Source: Caryophanales bacterium UBA6877 (GTDB lineage: Bacteria; Bacillota_I; Bacilli_A; RFN20; CAG-826). From it: 64,000 nt of DNA. The stretch spans positions 48,001 through 112,000 of the forward strand of contig DKCJ01000024.1 of NCBI GenBank assembly GCA_002451465.1, given 5' to 3'. The notes under the pieces were generated by a model. It was given only the letters and a program-made list of their open reading frames with translations. It had not been told where the DNA came from and ran no database searches. The position numbers were made by a program, and so were the translations under genes. Within the stretch, counting starts at the first letter, position 1, and each line of letters starts with the position of its first letter. Below, piece by piece: positions 43,832 through 53,592 of this stretch.

Positions 43832-44989
43832 TTAAATCTTAAAATCTCCATCTTTAATTAAATTTAATTTTCTAAAAAGTAAATCAATTAAATAAACAAG
43901 AATTAATGAAGCAATTATTTCAACAATAAATATTCCTACCCATGTTTGCCAAGTATTTCCCATAGAGGCAAAAGTTCCAATTTGTCCAACAAACCCAGCG
44001 GTTCCCATACCAGCACTTGATCCTGAACAAACTATTTTTACTAAACACGTAGAAATAGGCCCCGAAATTCCTGAAGCAATAATAGTTGGTAACCAAATAA
44101 TAGGTTTTTTTAAAATGTTTTTAAATTGTAACATTGAAGTTCCTATAGCAATTGAAAAAACAATACCAATTGGATTATCTTTTCTAGACTGAATAGCAAA
44201 TCCAATCATTTGCGTAGAACAACCAACAATAGCCGCTCCACTAGCTAAAGCTAACCCAGAAAATTCAGGATTACTTAAAAGTGCATAAGAACTTAAATCA
44301 GAAGGCAAAATAAATATCATTGCCGCAATAGCGGCACTAGAAATTGGTGCCGTTAAGGCCATACCCATAATAATAGATATTATGATACCCATTAAAAATG
44401 GAACAACATTTGTCGCACTTCCAATTATCCATTGAACTCCATAAGTTATACAAGTTAAAGGATATCTCACACCTAATGATAAAAATGTACCCAATATAAT
44501 TCCAAATAATGGGATTATTAAAATATCAACAGGTGTTTTCTTACTAAATATCCATTTCATTAATAAAGCTATTAAAATAACAACTATGTATATTGTGAGA
44601 GGATCCCCAACTTTAAATGAAAATAAGTCAGAATATTTTGATGAATTAGCACAAAAACTTGTAGATAAAGATAAAAATGCTGCTATTTCACCAATTGCTC
44701 CATGAACAATAACTTTAAGCGCGGTAAATTTAAGAGATAAAGCAACTCCAACTCCAATCCCGAGTCCAGTTATAGCCTTTTAAACAATAAGAAACACTAA
44801 ACTCACTACTATCGCTAAAAAGTTTAAACATAAAGTCACAAAAACCATTCCCTTTTCCATAAGCAAATAGTCCACCAATCGTTCATATAATTGTTCCAAC
44901 AATTAAGGTTGCAAATAAGCCATGAGCCATTCCATTTAATGTCTCAATAAAAAATTAAGTATTTTATTTTGCGATTTAGAATTTTTCAT
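43832..44989 (-). pseudogene. Broken PTS sugar transporter IIC gene (PTS_EIIC_2 family)
   Basis: From the ATG at 44989 the frame stops after 17 codons. Reading across three lesions rebuilds an EIIC membrane protein of about 385 residues. A one-base loss in a six-A run (44949-44954) switches to a frame reading NGMAHGLFATLIVGTII. A TGA (44883-44885) interrupts it just before TIGGLF. A one-base gain at 44778-44781 restores the frame KAITGLGIGVGVALSLK. From there (GMGTAGFVGQIGTF and others) the C-terminal two thirds is open to 43832. The two indels compensate, but the TGA still breaks it. Homopolymer sequencing error is possible for the indels, not for the TGA. Confidence 0.75.
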
Positions 44990-45067
44990 TTCTTCCAAAA
45001 TATTTCTCCACTTTTTTTATTATACAAAAAATACTAATTTTTATATAAGAGAACTTTATTTATACAT

Positions 45068-45101
45068 AAAAAATAATGAAATATATTAAAATTTCATCAT
45101 T
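45068..45101 (-). terminator. Terminator of the glycan-utilization operon
   Basis: On the minus strand AATGATGAAAT pairs with ATTTCATTATT (one G-T pair) around 7 bases, followed by six T, about 70 bases past the GH2 stop. Confidence 0.75.
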
Positions 45102-45167
45102 AAAAATTTATATTTAAAAATATATTTTTATTAAATTTTATATATAAAGTCGACTCTTTTATTTAAA

Positions 45168-46886
45168 TTAATAGAAAAGTTTTTCATCGTCTTTAAGCTC
45201 AAATTTAAGCTTTCTATTTAAATAACAAAGACCATTTATTTCTTGTTGAACATCACTAAGCTGAGTATAACAATATCCTTGGAAATTTAAGGAATGTATA
45301 GCATCTAGCATATTTTTAATTCTTGCCTTTAATTCTTCACCATTTTTAGCTCCGTTATTATAACCCCAATCTCCTTCCTTTTTCTCAGCTTCGATAGCAA
45401 TTCCACCAAATTCAGTTAATAAAATAGGTTGTCCACTATAACTAAAACCGTCTGACATTAACTTTCTATCTTGAGGAACAATTGTATTAACATTGTAAGA
45501 AGTGTATTTATTTAAAAGATCTTCACCACCTTTAATATAATCATGAACACCAATAATATCGCTTGGCATAACGATCTCCCATCCATCATTAGTGGATACT
45601 AATCTTGTTGAATCGATGGATTTAGTTGCAAAATACAAAGAGGAAGCAAATGATTGCATTTTTTTATCATTAACTATTTTACTCACGCCCCATGATTCAT
45701 TTAATGGTACATAACATACTATTGAAACGAAATTATAATTTTGTTCAACTATTGTCATCCATTCATTTAATTGACCATTAATTTCTTGGTAACTATATTC
45801 ATAAGCGCTTGGACATTCAAGCCATGTAATAAAACCTAATTTATCTGCAAAATAATAAAAATAAGGATCTTCAATTTTTTGATGAACTCTTGCACCATTG
45901 AACCCTAATTTTTTCATAAGCAAAATGTCATTTTTGAAATCATCAATAGAGGCAGGAGTTAATCCTCCACCTTCATAATAACCTTGTTGTAAAACTAGTT
46001 TTTGATAATATTTTTTATTATTAAGTGTAATAATTCCTTCTTTATCTACACTTATTTTTCTTAAACCGGAATAAGTTTTAACTGAGTCACAAAGAATATC
46101 TTCTTTATAAAGTTCAATCTCTATATCGAATAGATTTGGATTTTCAGGCGACCAAAATACTTTGTCATCGAATATATTTTCTTCATTTAAAAGTATAGCG
46201 AAATTAGATATATCATCTTTAATCATTAATTCATGTGTTTTAACATTTTTTCCTTTATAACATACTTTTATAATAGCTTTAGTAGCAACTTTATAATATG
46301 TTTCCAAAGAAAATTCAAAACTAAAATTATCAATGTTTGGTGTAATTTTAATAGTTTTTATGGCATCTAAATTAAATTCTTCTAACCAAACACTTTTAAA
46401 AATTCCACTTGTTGGAATATACCAACAACCAAATGGACCACACCAAGTTTGTTTTCCACGAATTTGTTTAGGGTCATTTTTATCAATAACTTCAATTGTC
46501 AATAAATTTTCACCAACTTTTAAATATTTTTTTATATCAAAATCAAAATAAGTATATCCACCTTTATGGCTTCCAACAAAGATATTATTAACAAAAACAT
46601 TACATTCATAATCAACACCATTAAAGCATAATAATTGATTGTTATTTAAACTTTCTTCACTTACTTTAAAATAACGTTCATAAACCATTCGATCATAATG
46701 AGTTTTAACTTCATTTATTCCACTTAATGGATATTCATAAACAAAAGGAACAACGATTTTCTTCTCAAATTTTTGATTTAAAACAGCATCATCAATTTTT
46801 AAAAATTTAAAATTCCATTCACCATTTAAATTAACATACTTATTTCTAGCCATCTGAGGTCTAGGATATTCTCTTCTTAAATTCAT
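45168..46886 (-). CDS. Cytoplasmic GH2 glycosidase (beta-galactosidase/glucuronidase type)
   Basis: 572 residues, a short GH2: sugar-binding domain (1-165), Ig-like domain (about 170-275), TIM barrel (about 280-572), no further C-terminal domains. Acid/base is Glu397 in PLNESWG and nucleophile Glu492 in LLTEFGG. No signal peptide, so it acts on imported sugars. It may cleave beta-galactosides, beta-glucuronides or beta-mannosides. Sequence alone does not decide. It begins 2 bases after the GH36 gene and is the last gene of the operon. Confidence 0.88.
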   Translation of the reverse strand: MNLRREYPRPQMARNKYVNLNGEWNFKFLKIDDAVLNQKFEKKIVVPFVYEYPLSGINEVKTHYDRMVYERYFKVSEESLNNNQLLCFNGVDYECNVFVNNIFVGSHKGGYTYFDFDIKKYLKVGENLLTIEVIDKNDPKQIRGKQTWCGPFGCWYIPTSGIFKSVWLEEFNLDAIKTIKITPNIDNFSFEFSLETYYKVATKAIIKVCYKGKNVKTHELMIKDDISNFAILLNEENIFDDKVFWSPENPNLFDIEIELYKEDILCDSVKTYSGLRKISVDKEGIITLNNKKYYQKLVLQQGYYEGGGLTPASIDDFKNDILLMKKLGFNGARVHQKIEDPYFYYFADKLGFITWLECPSAYEYSYQEINGQLNEWMTIVEQNYNFVSIVCYVPLNESWGVSKIVNDKKMQSFASSLYFATKSIDSTRLVSTNDGWEIVMPSDIIGVHDYIKGGEDLLNKYTSYNVNTIVPQDRKLMSDGFSYSGQPILLTEFGGIAIEAEKKEGDWGYNNGAKNGEELKARIKNMLDAIHSLNFQGYCYTQLSDVQQEINGLCYLNRKLKFELKDDEKLFY

Positions 46887-46888
46887 TT

Positions 46889-49000
46889 TTATTCCTCCGC
46901 AAGTTTAATATGTAAAATAACTGAGGTAAAATCCTCTTGTTTAATATCAAAATTAATTCCGAGATTCATCAGCAAATCAGACCTATATTTAGCGTTCAAT
47001 TCTTCAATATAATAATGTGTATTTGGTTTTAAACCTTTTAATTTTAATCTTTTTAAAGGAAGATTTGGTTCAAATAAAATATTTGAAAAAACTATATACC
47101 CTTCTTTTTTATCTTTGGATAAAACTTCCATTGAAAAACTATTTTCATCAAAAGGACTTATAAGTCGATAAGAATCGCCATTATAAATTAATTCTTTTAT
47201 TTTTTTATAGTCACTTATCTCTTTTTTAATATCATTTATTTCACCATTACTTAATTTCATTAAATTAAGCTCATAACCTAGACTACCTAAACTTGCTACA
47301 CTATACCTTGTAAAAAGAGGTGTAAGTCTTCCGGTTTGATGATTTGGGCAAATAGAAACGTGATTTGATAGAGTTCTTAAGGGATAAACTAGGCTTGCTC
47401 CAAATTCAATTTTCATTCTTTCGTATCCATCAGTATCGTCACTTAACCAAATATATGGACTATAATATAAAATTCCTAAATCGAATCTACCTCCGCCACT
47501 CGAACAACCTTCAATTACTAAATTCTTGTATTTTTTTAATAACATTTCATATAATTTATAAACATTTCTTATAAAATCAATATATTGATTAGAATTATAC
47601 GTGTCACTTAGTGGTCTATTCATATCCCACTTAACATATGAAATATCATAGTTATCTAAAATCTTTTTCATTTGATTGAAGACATTATTAACTACTTCTT
47701 CTTTACTAAAATCAATAACGAGTTGATTCCTAAGTTCAAGACCTTGTCTTTTATCACTTTCAATAGCAAATCTTTTATTATTTAAATATAAATTGCTCTT
47801 TGGAGAAATAGCTTCAGGTTCAAACCAAAGACCAAATTTCATACCATTATCTTTACAAAGTTTAATAATTTCATTAAAACCATTTTTAAATTTATTTTTA
47901 TCAATTATCCAATCGCCAAGAGAAGTATGGTCGTCATTTCTACCTTTAAACCATCCATCATCTAAAACAATAGTATCAAAACCAATTCCTTTTGCAGTAT
48001 TGATAAATTTAGCCATATTATCATCATTTACCGAAAAATACATACTTTCCCACGAATTTAAAACGATAGGGACATTTTTGGATGTATATTCTTTGTTTAG
48101 AATGTTTTCTCTAACAAAATCATGAAATTCATGACTTAAATCAGTTAAACCATTTGGCGAAAAAACATTAACCATTTCTGGGGTAAATAATTCTTCATTA
48201 GGTTCAAGTTCATATCCACTACCTATAAATTCGTATCCCGCGACAACTCTTAATTGGTTTTTTTCATCAACTTCAACTTTAAAACTGAAGTTTCCAGAAT
48301 AAACTAAAGCAAAACCATATACATTTCCAAAATCTTCATTAATGCCTTTCTCACCAACAATTAAACATGGATTATGTTGATGAGAGGAGACTCCTCTTAT
48401 AGAAGAAAATGTATAGATTCCTTTATTTGCTTTTTGTTTTTGAATATGAAATTCGTTTCCCCATCTCCCATTTAAATCTAATATTTCATAACTATTAATA
48501 GGGAAATCAACCATTCCACTTGCAAAATTATTAAGAACTATCTTTTTATTGCTCTTATTAATAACTTTCGCTTTTTTAATTAAAGCATTACTAGTAAGTG
48601 AGTAATACAAATGAAGTTCAATGTCTTGAAAAACATCATGCATAGTAATTTCTAAAGTTTCTTCAACTTTTCTTGCATGAGGATAATAATAACCATCAAC
48701 ATTATTTTTATAGATTTTATATTCAACAAATTTAAAATCTGTTGTTAAAGTATTGTTGTCATAGGAAGAAAAACTAAAACACCTAAAATCTCCTCTTCCT
48801 CTTTCGCCTATTTCAAAACGCTGACAATCATTTCCAAAATTTGGAAATGTTTCATTATTAATTAAATTTAAATCTTCTTTACTATTAACATCTATTTTTT
48901 TACCAAAATAAGTAAAAACTAAACGATTATCTCTTAAAAAGAAGGAATAAGTCAAACAATCATTAGAAAGGATAAATACATTATCAATAATCTTAATCAT
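46889..49000 (-). CDS. GH36 alpha-galactosidase
   Basis: 703 residues with the four-part GH36 plan: N-terminal beta-sandwich (about 1-310), barrel (about 320-620) and C-terminal beta domain. The nucleophile is Asp459 in VKWDMNRPL. The acid/base lies in WLSDDTDGYERMK (520-530), after the substrate motif CSSGGGRFD (499-507). Cytoplasmic (no signal peptide). It removes terminal alpha-linked galactose. It starts 2 bases after the esterase gene. Confidence 0.93.
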   Translation of the reverse strand: MIKIIDNVFILSNDCLTYSFFLRDNRLVFTYFGKKIDVNSKEDLNLINNETFPNFGNDCQRFEIGERGRGDFRCFSFSSYDNNTLTTDFKFVEYKIYKNNVDGYYYPHARKVEETLEITMHDVFQDIELHLYYSLTSNALIKKAKVINKSNKKIVLNNFASGMVDFPINSYEILDLNGRWGNEFHIQKQKANKGIYTFSSIRGVSSHQHNPCLIVGEKGINEDFGNVYGFALVYSGNFSFKVEVDEKNQLRVVAGYEFIGSGYELEPNEELFTPEMVNVFSPNGLTDLSHEFHDFVRENILNKEYTSKNVPIVLNSWESMYFSVNDDNMAKFINTAKGIGFDTIVLDDGWFKGRNDDHTSLGDWIIDKNKFKNGFNEIIKLCKDNGMKFGLWFEPEAISPKSNLYLNNKRFAIESDKRQGLELRNQLVIDFSKEEVVNNVFNQMKKILDNYDISYVKWDMNRPLSDTYNSNQYIDFIRNVYKLYEMLLKKYKNLVIEGCSSGGGRFDLGILYYSPYIWLSDDTDGYERMKIEFGASLVYPLRTLSNHVSICPNHQTGRLTPLFTRYSVASLGSLGYELNLMKLSNGEINDIKKEISDYKKIKELIYNGDSYRLISPFDENSFSMEVLSKDKKEGYIVFSNILFEPNLPLKRLKLKGLKPNTHYYIEELNAKYRSDLLMNLGINFDIKQEDFTSVILHIKLAEE

Positions 49001-49002
49001 AA

Positions 49003-49935
49003 TTAAATATCCTCTATTTTAATTCCTGCTTCATTTAAAGCATTTACAAAAACATCATAATGTTCAACAGCCGGATGAATTCCATCTCTTAGCATAAGCC
49101 AATTGATTTTTTCTCTAATATCTAATACTTTAAGCCAGCTTTTACCTTCGCCAAAGTTAAGAGAAAACTCATTAGCGTAATTTACGATTGGATAGCATTC
49201 GCTAGCACCAGTATACGTACGTTGTGTAATTGTAAAATAATAAATATTTGCATTAGGAACAGCTTTATGAATTAACATCAACATTCTTTGAATTGAACTT
49301 GCTGTTTCGTCTTTATTTTTATCTATATCATAAACAGTATTTGTACCACAATTTATTACAATATTTTTTGGTTGAATTACATTAAAGAAGGTTTTAGCAA
49401 GTGTCTCCCATGTATAAGTTGTCGTGCTTCCAATTCCATAAAGCAAGCAATCTTTTCCATAATAAGTATCATAAAAATTTGACCAAAAACCTGTGTCGAA
49501 AAAAGAATCTCCAATGAAAACTGTACTTTTATCATTAGTACCATTTATTGAATAATCATAAGTAAAATTTTTAACTCTATTTTGCCATTCTTCTTTTACA
49601 GTGTAGGATGGATCAGTTAAATCCAAATTTTCTACTTTAACTTTGAAAGTTGTGTTAAAGTGTTCGCTTGTAACTTTTACTTCACATTCGCCAACTTTTT
49701 TAGCTTCAATTAAACATTTTTCCTCATCAATATTTATTAAATTTTTATCATAATTATAAGTCAATGTTTCCTTATATTCATTGTTAGTAAAAATAGGACT
49801 AAATTCGGTTTTTTCAAAGTCTAAAAAAGCATAAATATCATGAATTTTTAATTCACCATAATCAATAGGTTTGTTGTTATTAGAACATGACATAATAAAT
49901 AAAAAACCTCCAATCAATAATAATTTTTTCTTCAT
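49003..49935 (-). CDS. SGNH/GDSL esterase-like lipoprotein
   Basis: 310 residues. Lipobox FIMSC (Cys17) makes it a surface lipoprotein. An N-terminal Ig/BIG-like part (about 25-105) precedes the SGNH domain: block I VFIGDSFFDTG, the glycine block GIGSTT, block III INCGTN and block V DGIHP. Probably deacylates the glycan, as carbohydrate esterases of this fold do. The substrate is inferred from context. It overlaps the ATPase gene by 4 bases. Confidence 0.85.
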   Translation of the reverse strand: MKKKLLLIGGFLFIMSCSNNNKPIDYGELKIHDIYAFLDFEKTEFSPIFTNNEYKETLTYNYDKNLINIDEEKCLIEAKKVGECEVKVTSEHFNTTFKVKVENLDLTDPSYTVKEEWQNRVKNFTYDYSINGTNDKSTVFIGDSFFDTGFWSNFYDTYYGKDCLLYGIGSTTTYTWETLAKTFFNVIQPKNIVINCGTNTVYDIDKNKDETASSIQRMLMLIHKAVPNANIYYFTITQRTYTGASECYPIVNYANEFSLNFGEGKSWLKVLDIREKINWLMLRDGIHPAVEHYDVFVNALNEAGIKIEDI

Positions 49936-51572
49936 ATTATTCTCTCCCCACTTATAACATCAAATAATTTCAATTTGCCTAAATCAAAAGCAAACTTAAA
50001 TTCGGCTTCTTTATTTATTAAATTAGAAACACTGATTTTCATAATCATTTTTGTTCCATTAATATCAAAATATGCACAATATTCACTTCCTAATAGCTCA
50101 ACAAAATATGGTTGTTTCACTATTGTTTCACTTAATTTAAATTGCTTTTCATTTGAAAAATGAATATCTTCTGGCCTTATACCTATAAAAACCTCTCTAG
50201 ACGAAGGAAGTTCCCTATATTTAGCATATGTTTCTTTAACAAATTCACTATTTAAAGCACCTTTGTCAATGATTTTATTTTTGTGTTTTTTGAAGAAATC
50301 ATGATCATTATTTTCTTTCCTTTTATATAAATGTCCTGAGTTATATTTTTTTAATTCACCATCAAATAATGTATCAATATCTTCTAATGAATTAATCAAA
50401 TCAATTAAATAATAATGCAGATTCTTTTTATTATTTTCTTTTAGTAACGTTACTAATTTGTTTAATAAATCATTATCATATTTAAAGAAATAATAAGTTT
50501 TTTTATATTCTTCAATTTTTTCATTTAAAAAATTAATAGATGAAATATTTTTCTCTAAATCTTTTTCTTTTTTAATACCAATCCATGTTGTTTTTATAAC
50601 TTCGATTAATTTAAGCGTATCGTTTTTAATATCATCACAAATTGAATTTAGTTGTTCAAAAATTTTTATTCTCTCTTTAACGTGCTTATCATAAGCATTA
50701 AGGAATTTTTTAGTTAAATTAATATGTGTTCCTTCTATATTAAATCCATCATCTAATAATTGAAGTTTTAAAATATTCATTGGGGGATTTCCAATAAACG
50801 TAGCAACAAAAACATTATTTGGCTCGTTATAAATATTTAATGGTGTCCCAATTTGTTGAATAACACCTTTATTCATAACAACGATTCGATCAGCCATTGT
50901 CATAGCTTCAGTTTGATCGTGCGTTACATAAATTGTCGTAGCATTAATTGATTTATGCAATTTAACAATTTCACTTCGCATCTGAACTCTTAATTTAGCA
51001 TCCAAATTACTAAGAGGTTCATCCATTAAAAATAAATTAGAATCTCTAACAATTGCTCTTCCTAAAGCAACTCTTTGCATCTGACCACCACTTAATTCAC
51101 GTGGTTTGCGGTCTAAATAAGGTCCAAGATTTAAAATTTCTGCAGCCTTAAAAACTTTTTGTTCAACAATATCATTTGGCACGTGTTTTGCTCTTAACCC
51201 AAATGCAATATTTTCGTAAACATTTAAATTAGGATATAAAGCATAATTTTGGAAAACCATAGCAATATTACGGTCTTTGCTCTCTAAATAATTAGATAAA
51301 ACATGATTTATATATAGGTAACCGCTTGTAATTTCTTCAAGACCAGCAATCATTCTTAAGGTAGTTGATTTTCCACAACCGGATGGACCAACAAGAACAA
51401 TAAATTCTTTCTTATTAATTTTTAAATTAAAATCAAAAACCGCTTGTACTTTATTTGGATATATTTTATTTACATTTTCTAAAACAACATATCCATCAAG
51501 CGAATCATTACGAATTTCTTTGTTTTCTTTATATTCTTTTTTAATGTTTTTTAAAAGTGAATTTTTTCTCAT
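49932..51572 (-). CDS. ABC sugar-importer ATPase (MsmK/UgpC type) with a long insertion
   Basis: 546 residues against about 370 usual. The nucleotide-binding domain is complete: Walker A GPSGCGKST (62-70), Q-loop Gln108, signature LSGGQ (160-164), Walker B LFLMDE (180-185), switch His218. The regulatory TOBE domain resumes at about 458 (FIGIRPEDIHF). Between them (about 290-455) is an inserted helical, lysine-rich segment, and the first 25 residues are an added tail. Long versions are known in mycoplasmas. Energises import with the two permeases encoded next. Confidence 0.92.
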   Translation of the reverse strand: MRKNSLLKNIKKEYKENKEIRNDSLDGYVVLENVNKIYPNKVQAVFDFNLKINKKEFIVLVGPSGCGKSTTLRMIAGLEEITSGYLYINHVLSNYLESKDRNIAMVFQNYALYPNLNVYENIAFGLRAKHVPNDIVEQKVFKAAEILNLGPYLDRKPRELSGGQMQRVALGRAIVRDSNLFLMDEPLSNLDAKLRVQMRSEIVKLHKSINATTIYVTHDQTEAMTMADRIVVMNKGVIQQIGTPLNIYNEPNNVFVATFIGNPPMNILKLQLLDDGFNIEGTHINLTKKFLNAYDKHVKERIKIFEQLNSICDDIKNDTLKLIEVIKTTWIGIKKEKDLEKNISSINFLNEKIEEYKKTYYFFKYDNDLLNKLVTLLKENNKKNLHYYLIDLINSLEDIDTLFDGELKKYNSGHLYKRKENNDHDFFKKHKNKIIDKGALNSEFVKETYAKYRELPSSREVFIGIRPEDIHFSNEKQFKLSETIVKQPYFVELLGSEYCAYFDINGTKMIMKISVSNLINKEAEFKFAFDLGKLKLFDVISGERII

Positions 51573-51576
51573 AAAA

Positions 51577-52560
51577 TTATCCTTTCACTCCAGTATTTGA
51601 AACACCTTCAATAATTCTATCTTGTGTAAAGATATATAAAATTATAATTGGAATTGCACTAAAAATAGCTCCTGATAGGCTTAATCCAATAGCATTAGCA
51701 GTCTTGCCACTTGAAATATAAGCAATACCTACTTGCAAAGTCCATAAACTCTTATCAGCAGTTCCTAAGATTATTTGTGGCCATAAAAGATCATTCCAAG
51801 AACCCATAAAACAAAATAGTCCTTGAACTAAAAATACACTTTTTGCTAAGGGCAAAACAATCTTTAAAAATATCTTAAAATCACTAATTCCATCCATTCT
51901 TGCTGATTCAATCAATTCTTTAGGTATTCCTAAAAAGAATTGCCTAATAAGATAAAGTCCGCCAACACCACCTAGTCCTGGTAAAATAAGCGCCCACAAA
52001 CTTTTAGCTAATTTTAAATTAGCAATATTTGAAAGTTGAGGAGTTAAAGTTGCAACACCAGGTATAACCATAGTCGCGATAATTAAACCAAATAAAATAT
52101 GTTTAAATTTAAAATTTAAGAAAACAAAAGCATAGGCAGCAAATCCAGCAATCATTAAATAAAGAAGTGTCGAAGCTGTGCTTACTATAAAACTGTTTAA
52201 TACCCATCTTTCAACTGGTAATCTTGTTCCATCCGTATCATATTTATTAAATAAATTAATATAATTATCAAATATGAAACCATCTTTTGGAATTAGTTGT
52301 CCAGGATCATTTTCAAAAGTATATTGACTTGTAAAAGAACCAATCAAACCAATAAGTAGTGGCCCCATCCAAACAATCATAAAAATTAACAAAAAGTAAA
52401 AGGCATTTAATCTAATTAAATTATTAGCAATATAGCACATTGTTTTATTGCTATTAATCTTTCTCGCTCTTTTTAAATGAACCATGACTATATCAAAAAT
52501 AACTACAAAAATAGTTAAAACTAAAACAACAATAATCGTCGATAACAATAATTTATTCAT
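51577..52560 (-). CDS. ABC sugar permease, MalG/UgpE type
   Basis: 327 residues with six or seven membrane helices. The EAA loop that contacts the ATPase reads LIESARMDGISDFKIFLKIVLP. An N-terminal extension of about 50 residues with an extra helix is longer than usual. The gene overlaps its partner permease by 4 bases (ATGA) and ends 4 bases before the ATPase gene. Confidence 0.94.
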   Translation of the reverse strand: MNKLLLSTIIVVLVLTIFVVIFDIVMVHLKRARKINSNKTMCYIANNLIRLNAFYFLLIFMIVWMGPLLIGLIGSFTSQYTFENDPGQLIPKDGFIFDNYINLFNKYDTDGTRLPVERWVLNSFIVSTASTLLYLMIAGFAAYAFVFLNFKFKHILFGLIIATMVIPGVATLTPQLSNIANLKLAKSLWALILPGLGGVGGLYLIRQFFLGIPKELIESARMDGISDFKIFLKIVLPLAKSVFLVQGLFCFMGSWNDLLWPQIILGTADKSLWTLQVGIAYISSGKTANAIGLSLSGAIFSAIPIIILYIFTQDRIIEGVSNTGVKG

Positions 52561-53588
52561 TTAATTGACCTCGCACTTTGTTGATTAACTTTTTCGTATT
52601 CTTGATAACGCTCATAAATTTTTGTTCCACTCTTTCTCTCTCGCATTAATAAAAGTTGTAATCCACTAATAATTCCTATAAATGCACCAAGAGTTAAACC
52701 CATCGCGCTTACCATTCCATAAATTTCAAATTGCGTACCATTTATTAAACTTTGAAGATACCACATAATTGACATTGTAGAATTATAATTCACCCCATTG
52801 ACGTTGGTATTTGGACCACCATTTGTTAAAACATAAACTTGTCCATATAAACCAAAATAACCAATAATAGTTGTAAATATACATAAAACTAATTGTGGTT
52901 TAATAATAGGTAAAACAACTTTTAACATCCTTCTAATACCTGTACATCCATCAACACTGCTAGCTTCCATTAAACTTTTATCAACATTTTTTAAACCAGC
53001 ACTTAAGATAATAAAATTAGAGCCAAAACCACCCCAAAGGCAAAGTAATAAAATTACAAACCAAGCAGTTGTCGGACTACCATTTAACCAATCAATAGTC
53101 TTGTTTAACCATTGATTTATATAACCAAAATTCTTTCCAAACATAGCTACAAAAATAACGCCACTTGCGGAAACTGGCAAAACCGATGGTAAATATATAA
53201 GCGATCTAAACACTTTATATCCAATAGGCTTAACATTAATCAATAAAGCAAGTGCTAAAGCCATTAAAATATTTAATGGAACAACTATTAAAGTAAATAT
53301 AGTTGTATTTTTCATGGCATACCAAAAATTTTGATTATAAATAGAATTTGAATTCGTGAGGATAGTAATAAAATTCTTTAATCCTCTCCATTCATTTTGG
53401 GTTGGATCACTTATAGAATATTTCATTAAAGACATGATAATCCCATAAAACAACGGATATAAGCAAAACAATACAAAGAAAAATAAGAAAGGAGCTAAGA
53501 ATAGAAAAGCTACACCATAGTTTTTGTAAAACTTTATTCTTTTGCTTCTATTTAAAGCATATTCATTTAAAGTTAAAACGTGTTTCAT
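52557..53588 (-). CDS. ABC sugar permease, MalF/UgpA type
   Basis: 343 residues with six membrane helices. The EAA loop reads LMEASSVDGCTGIRRMLKVVLP. Starts 4 bases after the binding-lipoprotein gene and overlaps the MalG-type gene. The pair forms the membrane channel of the importer. Confidence 0.94.
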   Translation of the reverse strand: MKHVLTLNEYALNRSKRIKFYKNYGVAFLFLAPFLFFFVLFCLYPLFYGIIMSLMKYSISDPTQNEWRGLKNFITILTNSNSIYNQNFWYAMKNTTIFTLIVVPLNILMALALALLINVKPIGYKVFRSLIYLPSVLPVSASGVIFVAMFGKNFGYINQWLNKTIDWLNGSPTTAWFVILLLCLWGGFGSNFIILSAGLKNVDKSLMEASSVDGCTGIRRMLKVVLPIIKPQLVLCIFTTIIGYFGLYGQVYVLTNGGPNTNVNGVNYNSTMSIMWYLQSLINGTQFEIYGMVSAMGLTLGAFIGIISGLQLLLMRERKSGTKIYERYQEYEKVNQQSARSIK

Positions 53589-53592
53589 TAGA

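Noticed and set aside
44883..44885. TGA read as tryptophan, as in mycoplasmas
   Set aside because: Tryptophans in intact genes are written TGG, and metK and the second methylase end in TGA, so the TGA here is a stop in a decaying gene.
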